Shown here: positions 40,215-49,641 of the stretch, piece by piece
Position numbering within the stretch: position 1 is the first letter of the stretch
How the letters are laid out: each line of letters begins with the position of its first letter
NCBI RefSeq assembly: GCF_004563925.1
Contig: NZ_SPNJ01000006.1
Coordinates: 332,237-396,236, forward strand
Source of the DNA: Herbaspirillum sp. 3R11
Lineage (GTDB): Bacteria; Pseudomonadota; Gammaproteobacteria; Burkholderiales; Burkholderiaceae_D
Reading direction: 5' to 3'
DNA: 64,000 nucleotides
Position numbers and translations under genes: made by a program
Notes under the pieces: model-generated
Told to the model about the DNA's origin: nothing
The model's input: only the letters and a program-made list of their open reading frames with translations
Databases searched by the model: none

Positions 40215-42353
40215 ATGACAGGCAGTACCGCAGGCATCCAACTGAAGACCCGCCAACGCTGGGTCGCCGAAGTCGTCGAGCTGTTTTCCTCCATGCGCTT
40301 TGCCATCAGCCTGCTGACGCTGATCGCGGTCGCCTCCATCATCGGCACCGTGCTGCAGCAGAACCAGCCGATGCCGAACTACGTCAACCAGTTCGGGCCG
40401 TTCTGGTTCGAGGTGTTCGGCAAGCTTGGCCTCTACGCTGTGTACTCGGCCTGGTGGTTCCTGATGATCATGGGTTTCCTGGTGCTGTCGACCTCGCTGT
40501 GCATCGCGCGCAACGGTCCCAAAATGCTCAAGGACATCAGCAGTTGGCGTGAAAACGTGCGCGAGCAATCGCTGCGCAATTTCCACCACAAGGCCGAATG
40601 GACCGCCGCCACGCCGGTGGCCGGCATGGCGCTGCAACTGGCGCAGCGCATCGGCGCCAACGGCTACAAGGTCAAGTTGCTGGAAAAGGACGGCGCCACG
40701 CTGATCGCCGCCAAGAAGGGCGCGGCCAACAAACTGGGTTACATCTTCGCCCACTCCGCCATCGTCATCATCTGCCTGGGCGGCCTGCTCGACTCCGACC
40801 TGCCGATCCGCTTCCAGCAATGGTTCTACGACAAGACGCCATTTACCGGCAACGGCGTGATTTCGCAGATTCCGGCCGAGCACCGGCTGGGCCTGGGCAA
40901 TCCGACCTTCCGCGGCAACACGCTAATCCCTGAAGGCGCCAGCAGCAGCACCGCCATCATCCCGCAGCAGAACGGCGTGATGATCCAGGACCTGCCGTTC
41001 ACGATCCAGTTGAAGCGCTTCGTCATCGACTACTACTCAACCGGCATGCCGAAGCTGTTCGCGAGCGACGTCATCGTGCGCGACAACGCCACCGGCAAGG
41101 ATTTTGCTGCGACCATCAAGGTCAATGAACCGCTGATCTACAACGGCGTGGCGGTGTACCAGTCCAGTTTCGAAGACGGCGGCAGCAAGCTGCGCCTGAC
41201 CGGCCATGCGATGACCGGCGCCGACGACAAGCGCTTCGAGATCGCCGGTGAAGTCAACGGCAGTACGCCGTTGTCGGCGGCCAAGGACAATGAGTACACG
41301 GTGGAGTGGAGCGGCTTCCGTCCCTTCAACGTGGAAAACATGAACAACAACGGCAACAGCGCCAACGGCGGCGGCAGTGGCGATGTTCGCAGCGTCAACA
41401 AGAGCCTCAACCAGAGCATGGGCAAGTCGTTCGCCGATGGCCTCGACAAGCATCTCGGCTCGGGCGCCAAGAACGCCAACAGCAAGGACCTCAAGAACGT
41501 CGGCCCGAGCGTGCAATACAAATTGCGCGACAAGACCGGCCAGGCGCGCGAGTTCCTGAACTACATGCAGCCGGTACAGGTCGACGGCGCCTATGTCTTC
41601 CTGGCGGGGGTACGCGACATGCCGGACGAGCAATTCCGCTACCTGCGCATTCCGGCCGATGACGAAGACAGCGTCGACGAGTGGATGCGCCTGCGCGCCG
41701 CGCTGGCCAATCCGGCCTTGCGCGCGGAAGCCGCCACACGCTACGCGCGCCAGGCCATGAAAGGCGACGGCGCCAATGCCCAGCAGTTGCGCGACCAGGT
41801 GCAGCAGTCGGCCTTGCGCGGCCTGAGCATCTTCGCCGGCGACGGCAAGGAATCGGGTTACATCGCGGTGTCGCGCTTCATCGAGAAGATCCCCGCCGCC
41901 GAGCAGGAAAAAGCCGCCGACATCTTCATGAAGATCCTCAACGGCAGCATGTGGGAGTTGTGGCAGGTCGCGCGCGAGAAGGCCGGCCTGAAATCCATGG
42001 GCACCGACGAGAAGCATGCGCGTTTCCTGCAGTTGGCGATCAACGCGATGGCCGACGCCGGCTTCTACCATGCGCCGGTGTACCTCAAGCTGAGCGGTTT
42101 CGACGAGATCAAGGCCTCGGTGTTCCAGGTCACGCGCTCGCCGGGCAAGAAAGTGGTCTATCTGGGTTGCCTGTTCCTGGTGCTGGGCGTGTTCTCGATG
42201 CTGTACATCCGCGAGCGTCGCCTGTGGGTCTGGATCCGCCCGCAAGACGACGGCGGATCGCATTCGCTGATGGCCATGAGCACCCAGCGCAAGACGATGG
42301 ATTTCGATAAGGAATTCGAATTACTGAAGGCGAAGCTGTCGCAAACGGCGTAA
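40215..42353 (+). CDS. resB: Cytochrome c maturation protein ResB (Ccs1)
   Basis: ResB and CcsA form the System II synthase that moves haem and attaches it to apocytochromes c in the periplasm. From ATG 40215 the protein has 712 residues, with hydrophobic helices near residues 25-45, 75-95 and 165-185, a large periplasmic domain, and a last helix near 645-665 (KKVVYLGCLFLVLGVFSMLY). The frame is open upstream to 40101, but family length and the helix pattern fit 40215. ccsA follows 144 bases downstream. Confidence 0.93.
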   Translation: MTGSTAGIQLKTRQRWVAEVVELFSSMRFAISLLTLIAVASIIGTVLQQNQPMPNYVNQFGPFWFEVFGKLGLYAVYSAWWFLMIMGFLVLSTSLCIARNGPKMLKDISSWRENVREQSLRNFHHKAEWTAATPVAGMALQLAQRIGANGYKVKLLEKDGATLIAAKKGAANKLGYIFAHSAIVIICLGGLLDSDLPIRFQQWFYDKTPFTGNGVISQIPAEHRLGLGNPTFRGNTLIPEGASSSTAIIPQQNGVMIQDLPFTIQLKRFVIDYYSTGMPKLFASDVIVRDNATGKDFAATIKVNEPLIYNGVAVYQSSFEDGGSKLRLTGHAMTGADDKRFEIAGEVNGSTPLSAAKDNEYTVEWSGFRPFNVENMNNNGNSANGGGSGDVRSVNKSLNQSMGKSFADGLDKHLGSGAKNANSKDLKNVGPSVQYKLRDKTGQAREFLNYMQPVQVDGAYVFLAGVRDMPDEQFRYLRIPADDEDSVDEWMRLRAALANPALRAEAATRYARQAMKGDGANAQQLRDQVQQSALRGLSIFAGDGKESGYIAVSRFIEKIPAAEQEKAADIFMKILNGSMWELWQVAREKAGLKSMGTDEKHARFLQLAINAMADAGFYHAPVYLKLSGFDEIKASVFQVTRSPGKKVVYLGCLFLVLGVFSMLYIRERRLWVWIRPQDDGGSHSLMAMSTQRKTMDFDKEFELLKAKLSQTA

Positions 42354-42374
42354 GCTAGCGTCGGACATAATATA

Positions 42375-42399
42375 GGCATGAGCGTTTAACGCTTATGCC
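42375..42399 (+). promoter_or_regulatory. Hairpin between resB and ccsA
   Basis: GGCATGAGCG (42375-42384) pairs with CGCTTATGCC (42390-42399) through nine Watson-Crick pairs and one G-U pair. No T-run follows; it may affect RNA stability between the two genes. Confidence 0.35.
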
Positions 42400-42497
42400 C
42401 GCAACGACATATCTCCCGCGCGCTAGACGGGTAGGATGTCGGAGGGCCTGATGCCGCGACGATGCGCGGCGGCCCCAGGATTGAACTGGAGATCGTA

Positions 42498-43649
42498 ATG
42501 GAATTGAGCCAAACCCACGCTTATTCGCAGGATATCGGCTTTTTCAAGCGCCTCAGCGTGCTTGACTGGATTTACGCGGCCGCGCTGGTGGCGGCATCGC
42601 TGTTTGCGCTGAGCCGCTACGGCGGCCACATGGATTACTACGAAAAAGCGGTGCTGCTGCTGGCGGCGCCGACCTTCGCCTGGCTCGGCTGGCACTGGAA
42701 ATCGGTGCGCTGGCTGATGGCGGTGCTGGCGGTGCTGGCGCTGTCGGCGATCGCCATGTACGGCGGCGCGCTGGAGATGGCCGACAAGAAATTCTTCCTC
42801 AAATACCTGCTCTCCAGCCAGTCGGCCATCCTGTGGATGAGCGCGCTGTTCGTGTTGTCCACGCTGTTCTACTGGGTCGGCCTGGTGGCGCGTTCCGGCA
42901 CCGGCGCCGCACTCGGCTCCAAGCTGTGCTGGGCGGCAGTGGTGCTGGGCTTCACCGGCATGCTGGTGCGCTGGTACGAGTCCTACCTGATCGGTCCGGA
43001 CATCGGTCACATCCCGATTTCCAACCTGTACGAAGTGTTCATCCTGTTCTGCATGATCACGGCGCTGTTCTACCTGTATTACGAAGATCGCTACGCCACC
43101 CGCCAGCTCGGCGCCTTCGTGCTGCTGGTGATTACGGCGGCGGTCGGTTTCCTGCTGTGGTACACGGTCTCGCGCGACGCCGCCGAGATCCAGCCGCTGG
43201 TGCCGGCGCTGCAAAGCTGGTGGATGAAGATCCACGTGCCGGCCAACTTCATCGGCTACGGCACCTTCGCGCTGGCGGCGATGGTGGCGGTGGCCTACCT
43301 GCTCAAATCCAAGGGTTACCTGGAAGATCGGCTGCCGTCGCTGGAAGTGCTCGACGACGTCATGTACAAGGCCATCGCGGTCGGCTTCGCCTTCTTCACC
43401 ATCGCCACCATCCTCGGCGCGCTGTGGGCGGCCGAAGCCTGGGGCGGCTACTGGTCATGGGATCCGAAGGAAACCTGGGCGCTGATCGTTTGGCTCAACT
43501 ATGCAGCGTGGCTGCACATGCGTCTGATGAAGGGCCTGCGCGGCCAGGTTGCCGCCTGGTGGGCGCTGGTGGGTCTGCTGGTCACGACCTTCGCCTTCCT
43601 CGGCGTGAACATGTTCCTGTCCGGCCTGCATTCCTACGGCGAACTGTAA
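42498..43649 (+). CDS. ccsA: Cytochrome c synthase subunit CcsA/CcsB
   Basis: This 383-residue membrane protein has about eight helices and the haem-handling WWD signature WGGYWSWDPKETWALIVW near residue 315. It partners ResB to ligate haem to CxxCH motifs such as those of the cytochrome c4 encoded upstream. The start at ATG 42498 (MELSQTHAYSQD) follows GGAG at 42488-42491. It replaces the CcmA-H system of gammaproteobacteria; gene names ccsA and ccsB are used differently by authors. Confidence 0.94.
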   Translation: MELSQTHAYSQDIGFFKRLSVLDWIYAAALVAASLFALSRYGGHMDYYEKAVLLLAAPTFAWLGWHWKSVRWLMAVLAVLALSAIAMYGGALEMADKKFFLKYLLSSQSAILWMSALFVLSTLFYWVGLVARSGTGAALGSKLCWAAVVLGFTGMLVRWYESYLIGPDIGHIPISNLYEVFILFCMITALFYLYYEDRYATRQLGAFVLLVITAAVGFLLWYTVSRDAAEIQPLVPALQSWWMKIHVPANFIGYGTFALAAMVAVAYLLKSKGYLEDRLPSLEVLDDVMYKAIAVGFAFFTIATILGALWAAEAWGGYWSWDPKETWALIVWLNYAAWLHMRLMKGLRGQVAAWWALVGLLVTTFAFLGVNMFLSGLHSYGEL

Positions 43650-43661
43650 GCGAACCGCACC

Positions 43662-44336
43662 ATGACGACAGCGCTTCCCGCGATTGATACCATCGACCTG
43701 ATCCTGTTCGACTGCGACGGCACCCTGGTCGACAGCGAAATCGTCGCCGCCGACGCCTGGGTCGAGCACAGCGCACGCTTCGGCGTCAGCATCACCGCGG
43801 TCGAGGCGCTGGAGAAATTCAAGGGCGTCAACATGGCCGACTGCGTGGCCGAGATCGAACGCCTGGCCGGCAGTCCCTTGCCGGCCAGCTTCGTGACCGA
43901 ACTGCGCGATCTCATGGCGATCATGTTCCGCGCCCGCCTGCAGCCGATCGCCGGCGCGCTCGAGCTGGTGCAGTCGCTGGCCGTGCCGTTTTGCCTGGCG
44001 TCCAATGCACCGCGTGAAAAGATCGAGTTGTGCCTGCGCGTGACCGGCATGCTGCCGTATTTTGAAGGCCGGATTTACAGCGCCTACGACGTGCAGAAAT
44101 GGAAGCCGGATCCGGCCTTGTTCCTGCATGCTGCAGCCGCCATGGGTGTTGCGCCGGCGCGCTGCGCCGTGGTCGAAGACAGCCTGCCCGGCGTCAAGGC
44201 CGGCCTGGCGGCGGGTATGACGGTGTTTGCGCTGCAGTCGGAAGACCATGTGCTGACCTTGCCCGACGGCGTGCACGTGATCCGCGAATTGGCGGAATTG
44301 CCGGGCCGCCTGGCGCCGGTCGCCAATCTCTCCTGA
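43662..44336 (+). CDS. HAD-superfamily hydrolase (sugar-phosphatase-like)
   Basis: The 224-residue protein carries HAD motif I as FDCDGTLVDSE (nucleophile Asp17, acid/base Asp19), motif II around LASNAPREK, the motif III lysine in KWKPDPALF and motif IV acidic residues in VVEDSLPGVKAG. The alpha-helical cap lies between residues ~25 and ~85. It resembles beta-phosphoglucomutase/phosphoglycolate-phosphatase-like enzymes such as YieH, but the substrate cannot be deduced. It starts 13 bases after ccsA and is followed by msrP. Confidence 0.88.
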   Translation: MTTALPAIDTIDLILFDCDGTLVDSEIVAADAWVEHSARFGVSITAVEALEKFKGVNMADCVAEIERLAGSPLPASFVTELRDLMAIMFRARLQPIAGALELVQSLAVPFCLASNAPREKIELCLRVTGMLPYFEGRIYSAYDVQKWKPDPALFLHAAAAMGVAPARCAVVEDSLPGVKAGLAAGMTVFALQSEDHVLTLPDGVHVIRELAELPGRLAPVANLS

Positions 44337-44433
44337 CCCGGGTCTCCCCCGGCACAATCAAATCGGCGAACTTCTGTAAGATGGTGCGGATCAACGCGAC
44401 CAATGGTCGTCAGTTACCGCCACAGGAGATTCC

Positions 44434-45414
44434 ATGTTCATCAAGCGCCAACTCCGCAACATCGACGTCCCGCTGTCCTCCGAGATCACGCCGCGCGCGC
44501 TGTTCGAATCGCGCCGCGATTTCATGCGCCACGTCGCGGTCGGTTCGATCGCCGGCGGCGCCTTGCTGGAAACCATGACGCAACCCGCCCTGGCGCAGAC
44601 GCCGGGCGCGCAGAAGCTGACCGCCAAGCCCAATTCCGCCTATGTCGTGATGGACAAGCAGACCAGCTTCAAGGACGCCAGCACCTACAACAATTTCTAC
44701 GAATTCGGCACCGACAAGGGCGATCCGGCGCAAAACGCCGGCACGCTGAAGACGCGGCCGTGGACCATCGCCATCGAAGGCGAGGTGAAGAAGCCGCTGA
44801 CGCTCGACATCGACGCGCTGCTCAAGCTGGCGCCTCTGGAAGAGCGCATCTACCGCCTGCGCTGTGTGGAGGGCTGGTCAATGGTGATTCCGTGGATCGG
44901 CTATTCGTTGTCCGAGCTGATCAAGAAGGCCGAGCCCACCGGCAACGCCAAATACATCGAATTCATCACCCTCGACGACAAGAAGCAGATGCCCGGCGTC
45001 TACGAGCGCGTGCTGCAATGGCCGTACACCGAAGGCCTGCGCCTGGACGAGGCCAATCATCCGCTGACGCTGCTGACCGTGGGCATGTACGGCGAAGTGC
45101 TGCCGAACCAGAACGGCGCGCCGGTGCGTGTGGTGGTGCCCTGGAAATACGGCTTCAAATCGGCCAAGTCCATCGTCAAAATCCGTTTCCTCAAGGAACA
45201 GCCCAAGACTGCGTGGAACGTCTCGGCGCCGCAGGAATACGGCTTCTATTCCAACGTCAATCCCAACGTCGACCACCCGCGCTGGTCGCAGGCCTCGGAG
45301 CGCCGCATCGGCGAAGACGGTTTCCTGGCCCGCAAGCGCAAGACGCTGATGTTCAACGGCTATAACGAAGTCGCGCCGCTGTATGCGGGCATGGATCTGA
45401 AGAAATTCTTTTGA
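44434..45414 (+). CDS. msrP: Protein-methionine-sulfoxide reductase catalytic subunit MsrP
   Basis: MsrP is the periplasmic molybdenum enzyme that reduces methionine sulfoxide in oxidised envelope proteins. The 326 residues start with a Tat signal holding the twin arginine at 27-28 (SRRDFM) and a cleavage region near PALAQ. The molybdenum-binding cysteine is Cys144 in [15 protein letters not shown]. The next gene encodes its haem-bearing membrane partner MsrQ. It needs molybdopterin, exported folded through Tat. Confidence 0.95.
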   Translation: MFIKRQLRNIDVPLSSEITPRALFESRRDFMRHVAVGSIAGGALLETMTQPALAQTPGAQKLTAKPNSAYVVMDKQTSFKDASTYNNFYEFGTDKGDPAQNAGTLKTRPWTIAIEGEVKKPLTLDIDALLKLAPLEERIYRLRCVEGWSMVIPWIGYSLSELIKKAEPTGNAKYIEFITLDDKKQMPGVYERVLQWPYTEGLRLDEANHPLTLLTVGMYGEVLPNQNGAPVRVVVPWKYGFKSAKSIVKIRFLKEQPKTAWNVSAPQEYGFYSNVNPNVDHPRWSQASERRIGEDGFLARKRKTLMFNGYNEVAPLYAGMDLKKFF

Positions 45415-45422
45415 GCGCGCCC

Positions 45423-46046
45423 ATGAATGCACTGCGCAACCTCAAGCCGCGCCAGGTCGGCATCCTCAAGGGCGTGCTGTTCGTGTTGGCGCTGTTGCCG
45501 TTCGTGCGGCTGATCGCCTTCGGTTTCCTTGACCGGCTCGGCGCCAACCCGATCGAATTCATCACGCGCAATACCGGCGACTGGACCCTGTATTTCCTGT
45601 GCATCACGCTGGCGGTCACGCCGCTGCGGCGCCTGACCGGGTGGAACTGGTTGATCCGGCTGCGCCGCATGCTGGGATTGTTTTCGTTCTTTTACGTCGT
45701 GCTGCACTTCATGACGTTTTTCTGGTTCGACCATTTCTTCGATGTGGAAGAAATGTGGCGCGACGTCGTCAAGCGGCCGTTCATCACGGTCGGCTTCATC
45801 GCCTTCGTGCTGCTGATCCCGCTGGCGGCCACCAGCACCAACGCCATGGTGCGCCGGCTGGGCGCCAAACGCTGGCTGTGGCTGCACCGGCTGATGTACC
45901 TGATCTTGCCGCTGGGCATTTTGCACTTCTGGTGGATGAAGGCGGGCAAGAACCTGCTGGCCCAGCCGATACTTTTTGCAACAATTGTTACGATTCTGCT
46001 GCTACTGCGTATGTTCTTCAAATTTCAGTCGAGGAAAACGCCGTAA
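45423..46046 (+). CDS. msrQ: Protein-methionine-sulfoxide reductase haem-binding subunit MsrQ
   Basis: MsrQ is the inner-membrane b-type cytochrome that passes electrons from the respiratory chain to MsrP. The protein has about six helices and histidines for haem in helices such as YVVLHFMTFFWFDHFF and WLWLHRLMYLILPLGILHFW. ATG 45423 gives 207 residues; a TTG at 45411 overlapping the msrP stop would give 211 and translational coupling. It belongs to the ferric reductase-like domain family. A good terminator follows. Confidence 0.93.
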   Translation: MNALRNLKPRQVGILKGVLFVLALLPFVRLIAFGFLDRLGANPIEFITRNTGDWTLYFLCITLAVTPLRRLTGWNWLIRLRRMLGLFSFFYVVLHFMTFFWFDHFFDVEEMWRDVVKRPFITVGFIAFVLLIPLAATSTNAMVRRLGAKRWLWLHRLMYLILPLGILHFWWMKAGKNLLAQPILFATIVTILLLLRMFFKFQSRKTP

Positions 46047-46081
46047 AGCCTTGTAAATACTGGAGTTTTCGATTTGCTGCG

Positions 46082-46114
46082 ACGCCGCAAACATGGCGGC
46101 GTTTTGTTTTTTCT
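46082..46114 (+). terminator. Terminator after msrPQ
   Basis: ACGCCGC (46082-46088) and GCGGCGT (46096-46102) pair around AAACATG, followed by TTTGTTTTTTCTT. Confidence 0.75.
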
Positions 46115-46280
46115 TGCTACTCCCTGACAAAAATTCGGATTTTGCGTATTCCAAATCGAATTTGGTGCGTTAGTTGACTTACAGCGCGCCAAAAACGCGC
46201 AACTGCGATGGTGCCGAAAGGTATTTTTCGTCGCAGAACGCCACGAACGGGAACGTCAGAAGACGTGTAAGGACAGGGTC

Positions 46281-46529
46281 ATGCAAGCAATCGAACGCAA
46301 TATCGCAGTCAAGAATGCCAAGAACGGCGCCGCTCATCATCAGCAATATGTGCTTGCGGCCAAGGAAGGCCGTTTCAGCAAGGCAGGAAAATCGTTCCGC
46401 GCGAAAGAGCGCGAAGACGATTGCTCGGTCTATGACAAGCTGCCGAAGCAGATCGACGACATCGTCGAAGGCGAGTCGCCGAAGCGTTTCAAGCGCCCCA
46501 AAATGGAGAGCGACATCGTCGCACGCTAA
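46281..46529 (+). CDS. Small hypothetical protein, unrecognised
   Basis: An 82-residue hydrophilic protein, rich in Lys, Arg, Asp and Glu (AKEGRFSKAGKSFRAKERED, then FKRPKMESDIVAR). It has one cysteine, no signal peptide and no hydrophobic helix, so it is probably cytoplasmic. AAGGACAGGGTC before ATG 46281 is a credible ribosome site, and a strong terminator follows the stop, so it looks like a monocistronic gene. A longer overlapping open frame from 46174 in another phase is less likely. I recognise no family. Confidence 0.6.
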   Translation: MQAIERNIAVKNAKNGAAHHQQYVLAAKEGRFSKAGKSFRAKEREDDCSVYDKLPKQIDDIVEGESPKRFKRPKMESDIVAR

Positions 46530-46550
46530 GTTTTTCGGGTTGCAGCAGCG

Positions 46551-46583
46551 GGACTGAGCGCCAGGCGCCAGTCCCGTTTTTCT
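46551..46583 (+). terminator. Terminator after the small hypothetical gene
   Basis: GGGACTG (46551-46557) and CAGTCCC (46570-46576) pair, with an inner GCGCC/GGCGC stem, followed by GTTTTTC. It separates this gene from the convergent gpsA. Confidence 0.8.
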
Positions 46584-46635
46584 TCAGCCGGCAGTTTTGC
46601 CCGGCGTCAATTTTCCCGCCTGAATTTCCAGTTGT

Positions 46636-47634
46636 TCAGTTTTCTTCGCGCGGATCGCGCGACAGCAGCTGCGCCACCATTTCCTGTACTGAAACCCCAT
46701 CGAACAAGGCCCCGGCCACCGCATTGGTGATCGGCATGTCGATGTCCAGCTCCTGCGCCAGCGAGCGCACCGCCTGCGCGCAGCGCACGCCTTCGGCGAC
46801 GTGGCCGAGTTCGGTCACGATGGCGTCGAGTTTCTTGCCCTGCGCCAGCCCGAGGCCGACGCGGCGATTGCGCGACAGGTCGCCGGTGCAGGTCAGAATC
46901 AAATCACCGACGCCGGACAGGCCCATGAAGGTTTCGGCGCGGCCGCCCAGCGCGATGCCGAGCCGGCTGATTTCCGCCAGGCCGCGTGTGATCAGCGCCG
47001 CGCGCGCGTTCAATCCCAATTGCAGGCCGTCGGCCGCGCCGGTGGCGATGGCCAGGATGTTCTTCACGGCGCCGCCGATTTCCACCCCGATCAGATCGTC
47101 GCTCGAATACACGCGCAGATTGCCGCCGTGCACCGCGCTGACCACGCGTTCGCACAAGGCCTTGTCGAGGCTGGCGATGGTCAGGGCGCAGGGCAGGCCG
47201 CGCGCCACTTCCTGAGCGAAGGACGGACCCGACAGCGCGCCGGCCGGGATCTTGTCGCCCAGCACTTCGCGCACGATCTGATGCGGCAGCAGGCGGGTTT
47301 GTTCTTCCAGTCCCTTGCACAGCCAGACGATGTTGGGGATCGGATGATCGCGTAGCGTCTCGGCCAAAGCGCGCAGGCCGGACACCGACGAGGCGACGAT
47401 CAGCAGGCTGTCCTGGCTGGCGGTGACATGTTCAACCGTCTTCGCAAAATCGCCGGTGACGATAAGCGACTCCGGCAGATGAAAACCGCGCAGGTAGGCC
47501 ATGTTTTCGCGTTGCAGGGAAGCTTCCCGCATGGCCTGGCCGTTACGGCCCCACAGCACGACCTGATGGCGCTGCGCCAGCACAATGGCCAGCGCCGTGC
47601 CCCAGGCGCCGGCGCCGAGTATGGAAATATTCAT
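46636..47634 (-). CDS. gpsA: Glycerol-3-phosphate dehydrogenase [NAD(P)+]
   Basis: GpsA reduces dihydroxyacetone phosphate to sn-glycerol-3-phosphate, the backbone of phospholipids. The 332 residues have the Rossmann motif ILGAGAWGTALA at the start, the substrate-binding KGLE and GPSFAQEVARGLP stretches, and the active-site lysine in GGAVKNILAIATG. It closes a minus-strand run rhodanese-grxC-secB-SH3 protein-gpsA, close to the order seen in many proteobacteria. Confidence 0.96.
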   Translation of the reverse strand: MNISILGAGAWGTALAIVLAQRHQVVLWGRNGQAMREASLQRENMAYLRGFHLPESLIVTGDFAKTVEHVTASQDSLLIVASSVSGLRALAETLRDHPIPNIVWLCKGLEEQTRLLPHQIVREVLGDKIPAGALSGPSFAQEVARGLPCALTIASLDKALCERVVSAVHGGNLRVYSSDDLIGVEIGGAVKNILAIATGAADGLQLGLNARAALITRGLAEISRLGIALGGRAETFMGLSGVGDLILTCTGDLSRNRRVGLGLAQGKKLDAIVTELGHVAEGVRCAQAVRSLAQELDIDMPITNAVAGALFDGVSVQEMVAQLLSRDPREEN

Positions 47635-47685
47635 GAAGATTCGCTTGTAGAGGCGGGAATGGGGAAAGTATGCGCCTGGTAAAGC

Positions 47686-48141
47686 TTAATCGCCCCAGAC
47701 CTCGGACGCCTTGACGAAGCCGCTCTGGCCGTCGCGGTGCTTGACCTTGACCCAGCCGCCGGATGCAGGCGCGGCGTCGGTCAGCTCCAGCAGCACGTTC
47801 TTGTCGGCGCTGAAGACGGTGGCGCTGTTGTCGTCGGCCGCAGCATGAATCTTGGCATTGGCGACATTGACCACTACGTTGCGCTTGGCCGCCAGCGACT
47901 TGGACATGACCCAGGACAGCGTGCCGGCCGCATCGCGCACCTTGCTCCACTCGCCGTAGGTCAGCACCACTTCGACCGGCATGCCGCGCGGCGCCACGAA
48001 GACGCGGCGACCTTTTTCGGATGGGGCGTCATACAGCACGGCCGGCGCTGCGCCGACCGACTTGAAGTCGAGCGCAAAGGCGGGCGCTGCCGCGGTCGAA
48101 CCGAGAATCAGAGCGGAAAGGACGAGAGGGGAAAATTTCAT
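47686..48141 (-). CDS. SH3-domain-containing exported protein
   Basis: The 151-residue protein starts MKFSPLVLSALILG with a signal peptide ending APAFA (residue ~23). Two bacterial SH3-like segments are visible: AAPAVLYDAPSEKGRRVFVAPRGMP with SYGEWSKVRD-like residues, and a second around GGWVKVKHRDGQSGFVKASEVWG. Such domains often bind peptidoglycan or other envelope ligands. ATG 48141 is chosen over an upstream in-frame ATG because the signal peptide begins there. It lies between secB and gpsA; its precise role is unknown. Confidence 0.82.
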   Translation of the reverse strand: MKFSPLVLSALILGSTAAAPAFALDFKSVGAAPAVLYDAPSEKGRRVFVAPRGMPVEVVLTYGEWSKVRDAAGTLSWVMSKSLAAKRNVVVNVANAKIHAAADDNSATVFSADKNVLLELTDAAPASGGWVKVKHRDGQSGFVKASEVWGD

Positions 48142-48282
48142 GGACTTGCTCCGCTGGAGAGGGTGAGGCCGTGCATGGCGCGAATGATCGCCGGGCGCGG
48201 CATCGGATGCAGGATACAACGAAGGCGCCGACCGCAACGCGCCTCGCGCGGAGCGGGGCAGCGTGCGGCGGATACAGCGAGA

Positions 48283-48777
48283 TCAGTTGACTGTGGTGGT
48301 GCCGGTGACCAGCGTGCTGTCGGTCTGTTGTTCGGCCAGCGCCTGCAGGCGTTGCTGGTAGAACACTTCAAAATTGATTTCGGCCAGGTGGATCGGCGGG
48401 AAACCGGCGCGCGTGATCACATCGGCGATGTTGGCGCGCAGGTAAGGATAGATGATGTTCGGGCAACCGATGCCCAGCAGCGGATCCAGTTGCTCGGCAG
48501 GAATGTTGCGCACTTCGAAGATGCCGGCTTGCTTGCCTTCGACCAGGAACGCGACCTTGTCCTTGACCTTGGCGGTCACGGTGATGGTGACGGTGGATTC
48601 GAAGATGCCGTCGGCCAGCGCTTCGGCGCCGACGTCGACTGCCACTTCGATCGCAGGCGCATCCTGTTCCAGGAAGATCGCCGGGGAGTTCGGTTGCTCC
48701 AGCGACAGGTCCTTGAGGTAGACGCGCTGGATCTGGAATACGGGTTGCTGTTCAGCTTGTTGGTTCTCTTCCGCCAT
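48283..48777 (-). CDS. secB: Protein-export chaperone SecB
   Basis: SecB is the tetrameric cytosolic chaperone that keeps preproteins unfolded and hands them to SecA. The 164-residue sequence has the family core [36 protein letters not shown] and [24 protein letters not shown]. Its C-terminus, from ~145 on, is longer and more polar than in E. coli (155 residues). It follows grxC by 68 bases on the minus strand, as in many proteobacteria. Confidence 0.96.
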   Translation of the reverse strand: MAEENQQAEQQPVFQIQRVYLKDLSLEQPNSPAIFLEQDAPAIEVAVDVGAEALADGIFESTVTITVTAKVKDKVAFLVEGKQAGIFEVRNIPAEQLDPLLGIGCPNIIYPYLRANIADVITRAGFPPIHLAEINFEVFYQQRLQALAEQQTDSTLVTGTTTVN

Positions 48778-48845
48778 GGAATGCTCTCGTTTCAGGTTGG
48801 ATTAATACGGATGATAAAAATGCGAATGGATCGATTCGGGAAGGC

Positions 48846-49106
48846 TTAGCCCTGCAGCAGCGGATCGAGACCGCCGGCGCGGTCCAGCGCGCTGAGGTCG
48901 TCGAAACCGCCGACGTGGGTGTCGCCGATGTAGATTTGCGGCACCGTGCGGCGGCCGGTCTTCTCCATCATGATGTCCTTCTGCTGCGGATCGAGGTCGA
49001 TGCGGATCTTTTCGATGTCCTCGACGCCCTTGCTCTTGAGCAGGCGCTCGGCCATCATGCAATACGGGCACACGCCGGTGCTGTACATGAGGACGCGCGC
49101 TGTCAT
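48846..49106 (-). CDS. grxC: Glutaredoxin 3
   Basis: A small glutathione-dependent thiol-disulfide oxidoreductase of 86 residues. The active site GVCPYCMMAERLL has the dithiol CPYC motif, and TVPQIYIGDTHVGGFDDL holds the cis-proline and glutathione-binding glycine stretch. Its start overlaps the end of the upstream rhodanese gene by 4 bases, so both are translated together. Confidence 0.95.
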   Translation of the reverse strand: MTARVLMYSTGVCPYCMMAERLLKSKGVEDIEKIRIDLDPQQKDIMMEKTGRRTVPQIYIGDTHVGGFDDLSALDRAGGLDPLLQG

Positions 49107-49519
49107 TTTGCCGCCTTCTGGCTGGCGGTCGGCAGGCCTTGCGCCTGCCAGGCCGCGATACCGCCGGTCAGGCCGTGCACTTCGGCGAAGCCGGCCTTCT
49201 TGAGGATGCCTTCAGCCTTGGCTGTTTGCGTGCCGGACTGGCACACCACGATGACGTTCTTGCCCTTGAACTTGTCGAGTTCGGCGATGCGTTGCGACAG
49301 GTCCTTGAGCGGGATGTTGCGGGCGTCGCGCAGGTGAGCGGCGTTGAATTGCTCGACGTCGCGCACGTCCAGGACCAGGGTCTTGCCGGTGTTGATCAGT
49401 TGGGTGGCTTGCAGCAACGTCAGCTTGCTGCCGCGCTGTTGCAGGAAGGGAATGAGCAGCGCGCCACCGGAAATGATGACCAGGCCGATCAGGAAAATAT
49501 TGTCTACGATGAATTTCAC
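49103..49519 (-). CDS. Membrane-anchored rhodanese-like protein
   Basis: The 138-residue protein has one N-terminal helix (FLIGLVIISGGALLIPFL) and a rhodanese domain whose active-site loop VVVCQSGTQTAK contains the persulfide-forming cysteine, near residue 96. It is of the YibN type, often encoded with grxC and secB. The domain would face the cytoplasm if the N-terminus is outside, or the reverse. Sulfur transfer is inferred from the loop. Confidence 0.9.
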   Translation of the reverse strand: MKFIVDNIFLIGLVIISGGALLIPFLQQRGSKLTLLQATQLINTGKTLVLDVRDVEQFNAAHLRDARNIPLKDLSQRIAELDKFKGKNVIVVCQSGTQTAKAEGILKKAGFAEVHGLTGGIAAWQAQGLPTASQKAAK

Positions 49520-49641
49520 GGGATCTCAATGGGTTTACTGAATCCCGGCATTATAAAATAGAAGCTGACACGCTATTTGATTCTTCCTTTGCTATTTTCT
49601 GATCTCTTCCCGTTTCTTCCTATTTCTCACGAATCCACACT

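Noticed and set aside
46174..46557. Alternative 127-residue gene overlapping the small hypothetical gene
   Set aside because: It lacks a good ribosome site and its composition (Ser/Arg-rich) is typical of an out-of-frame shadow.
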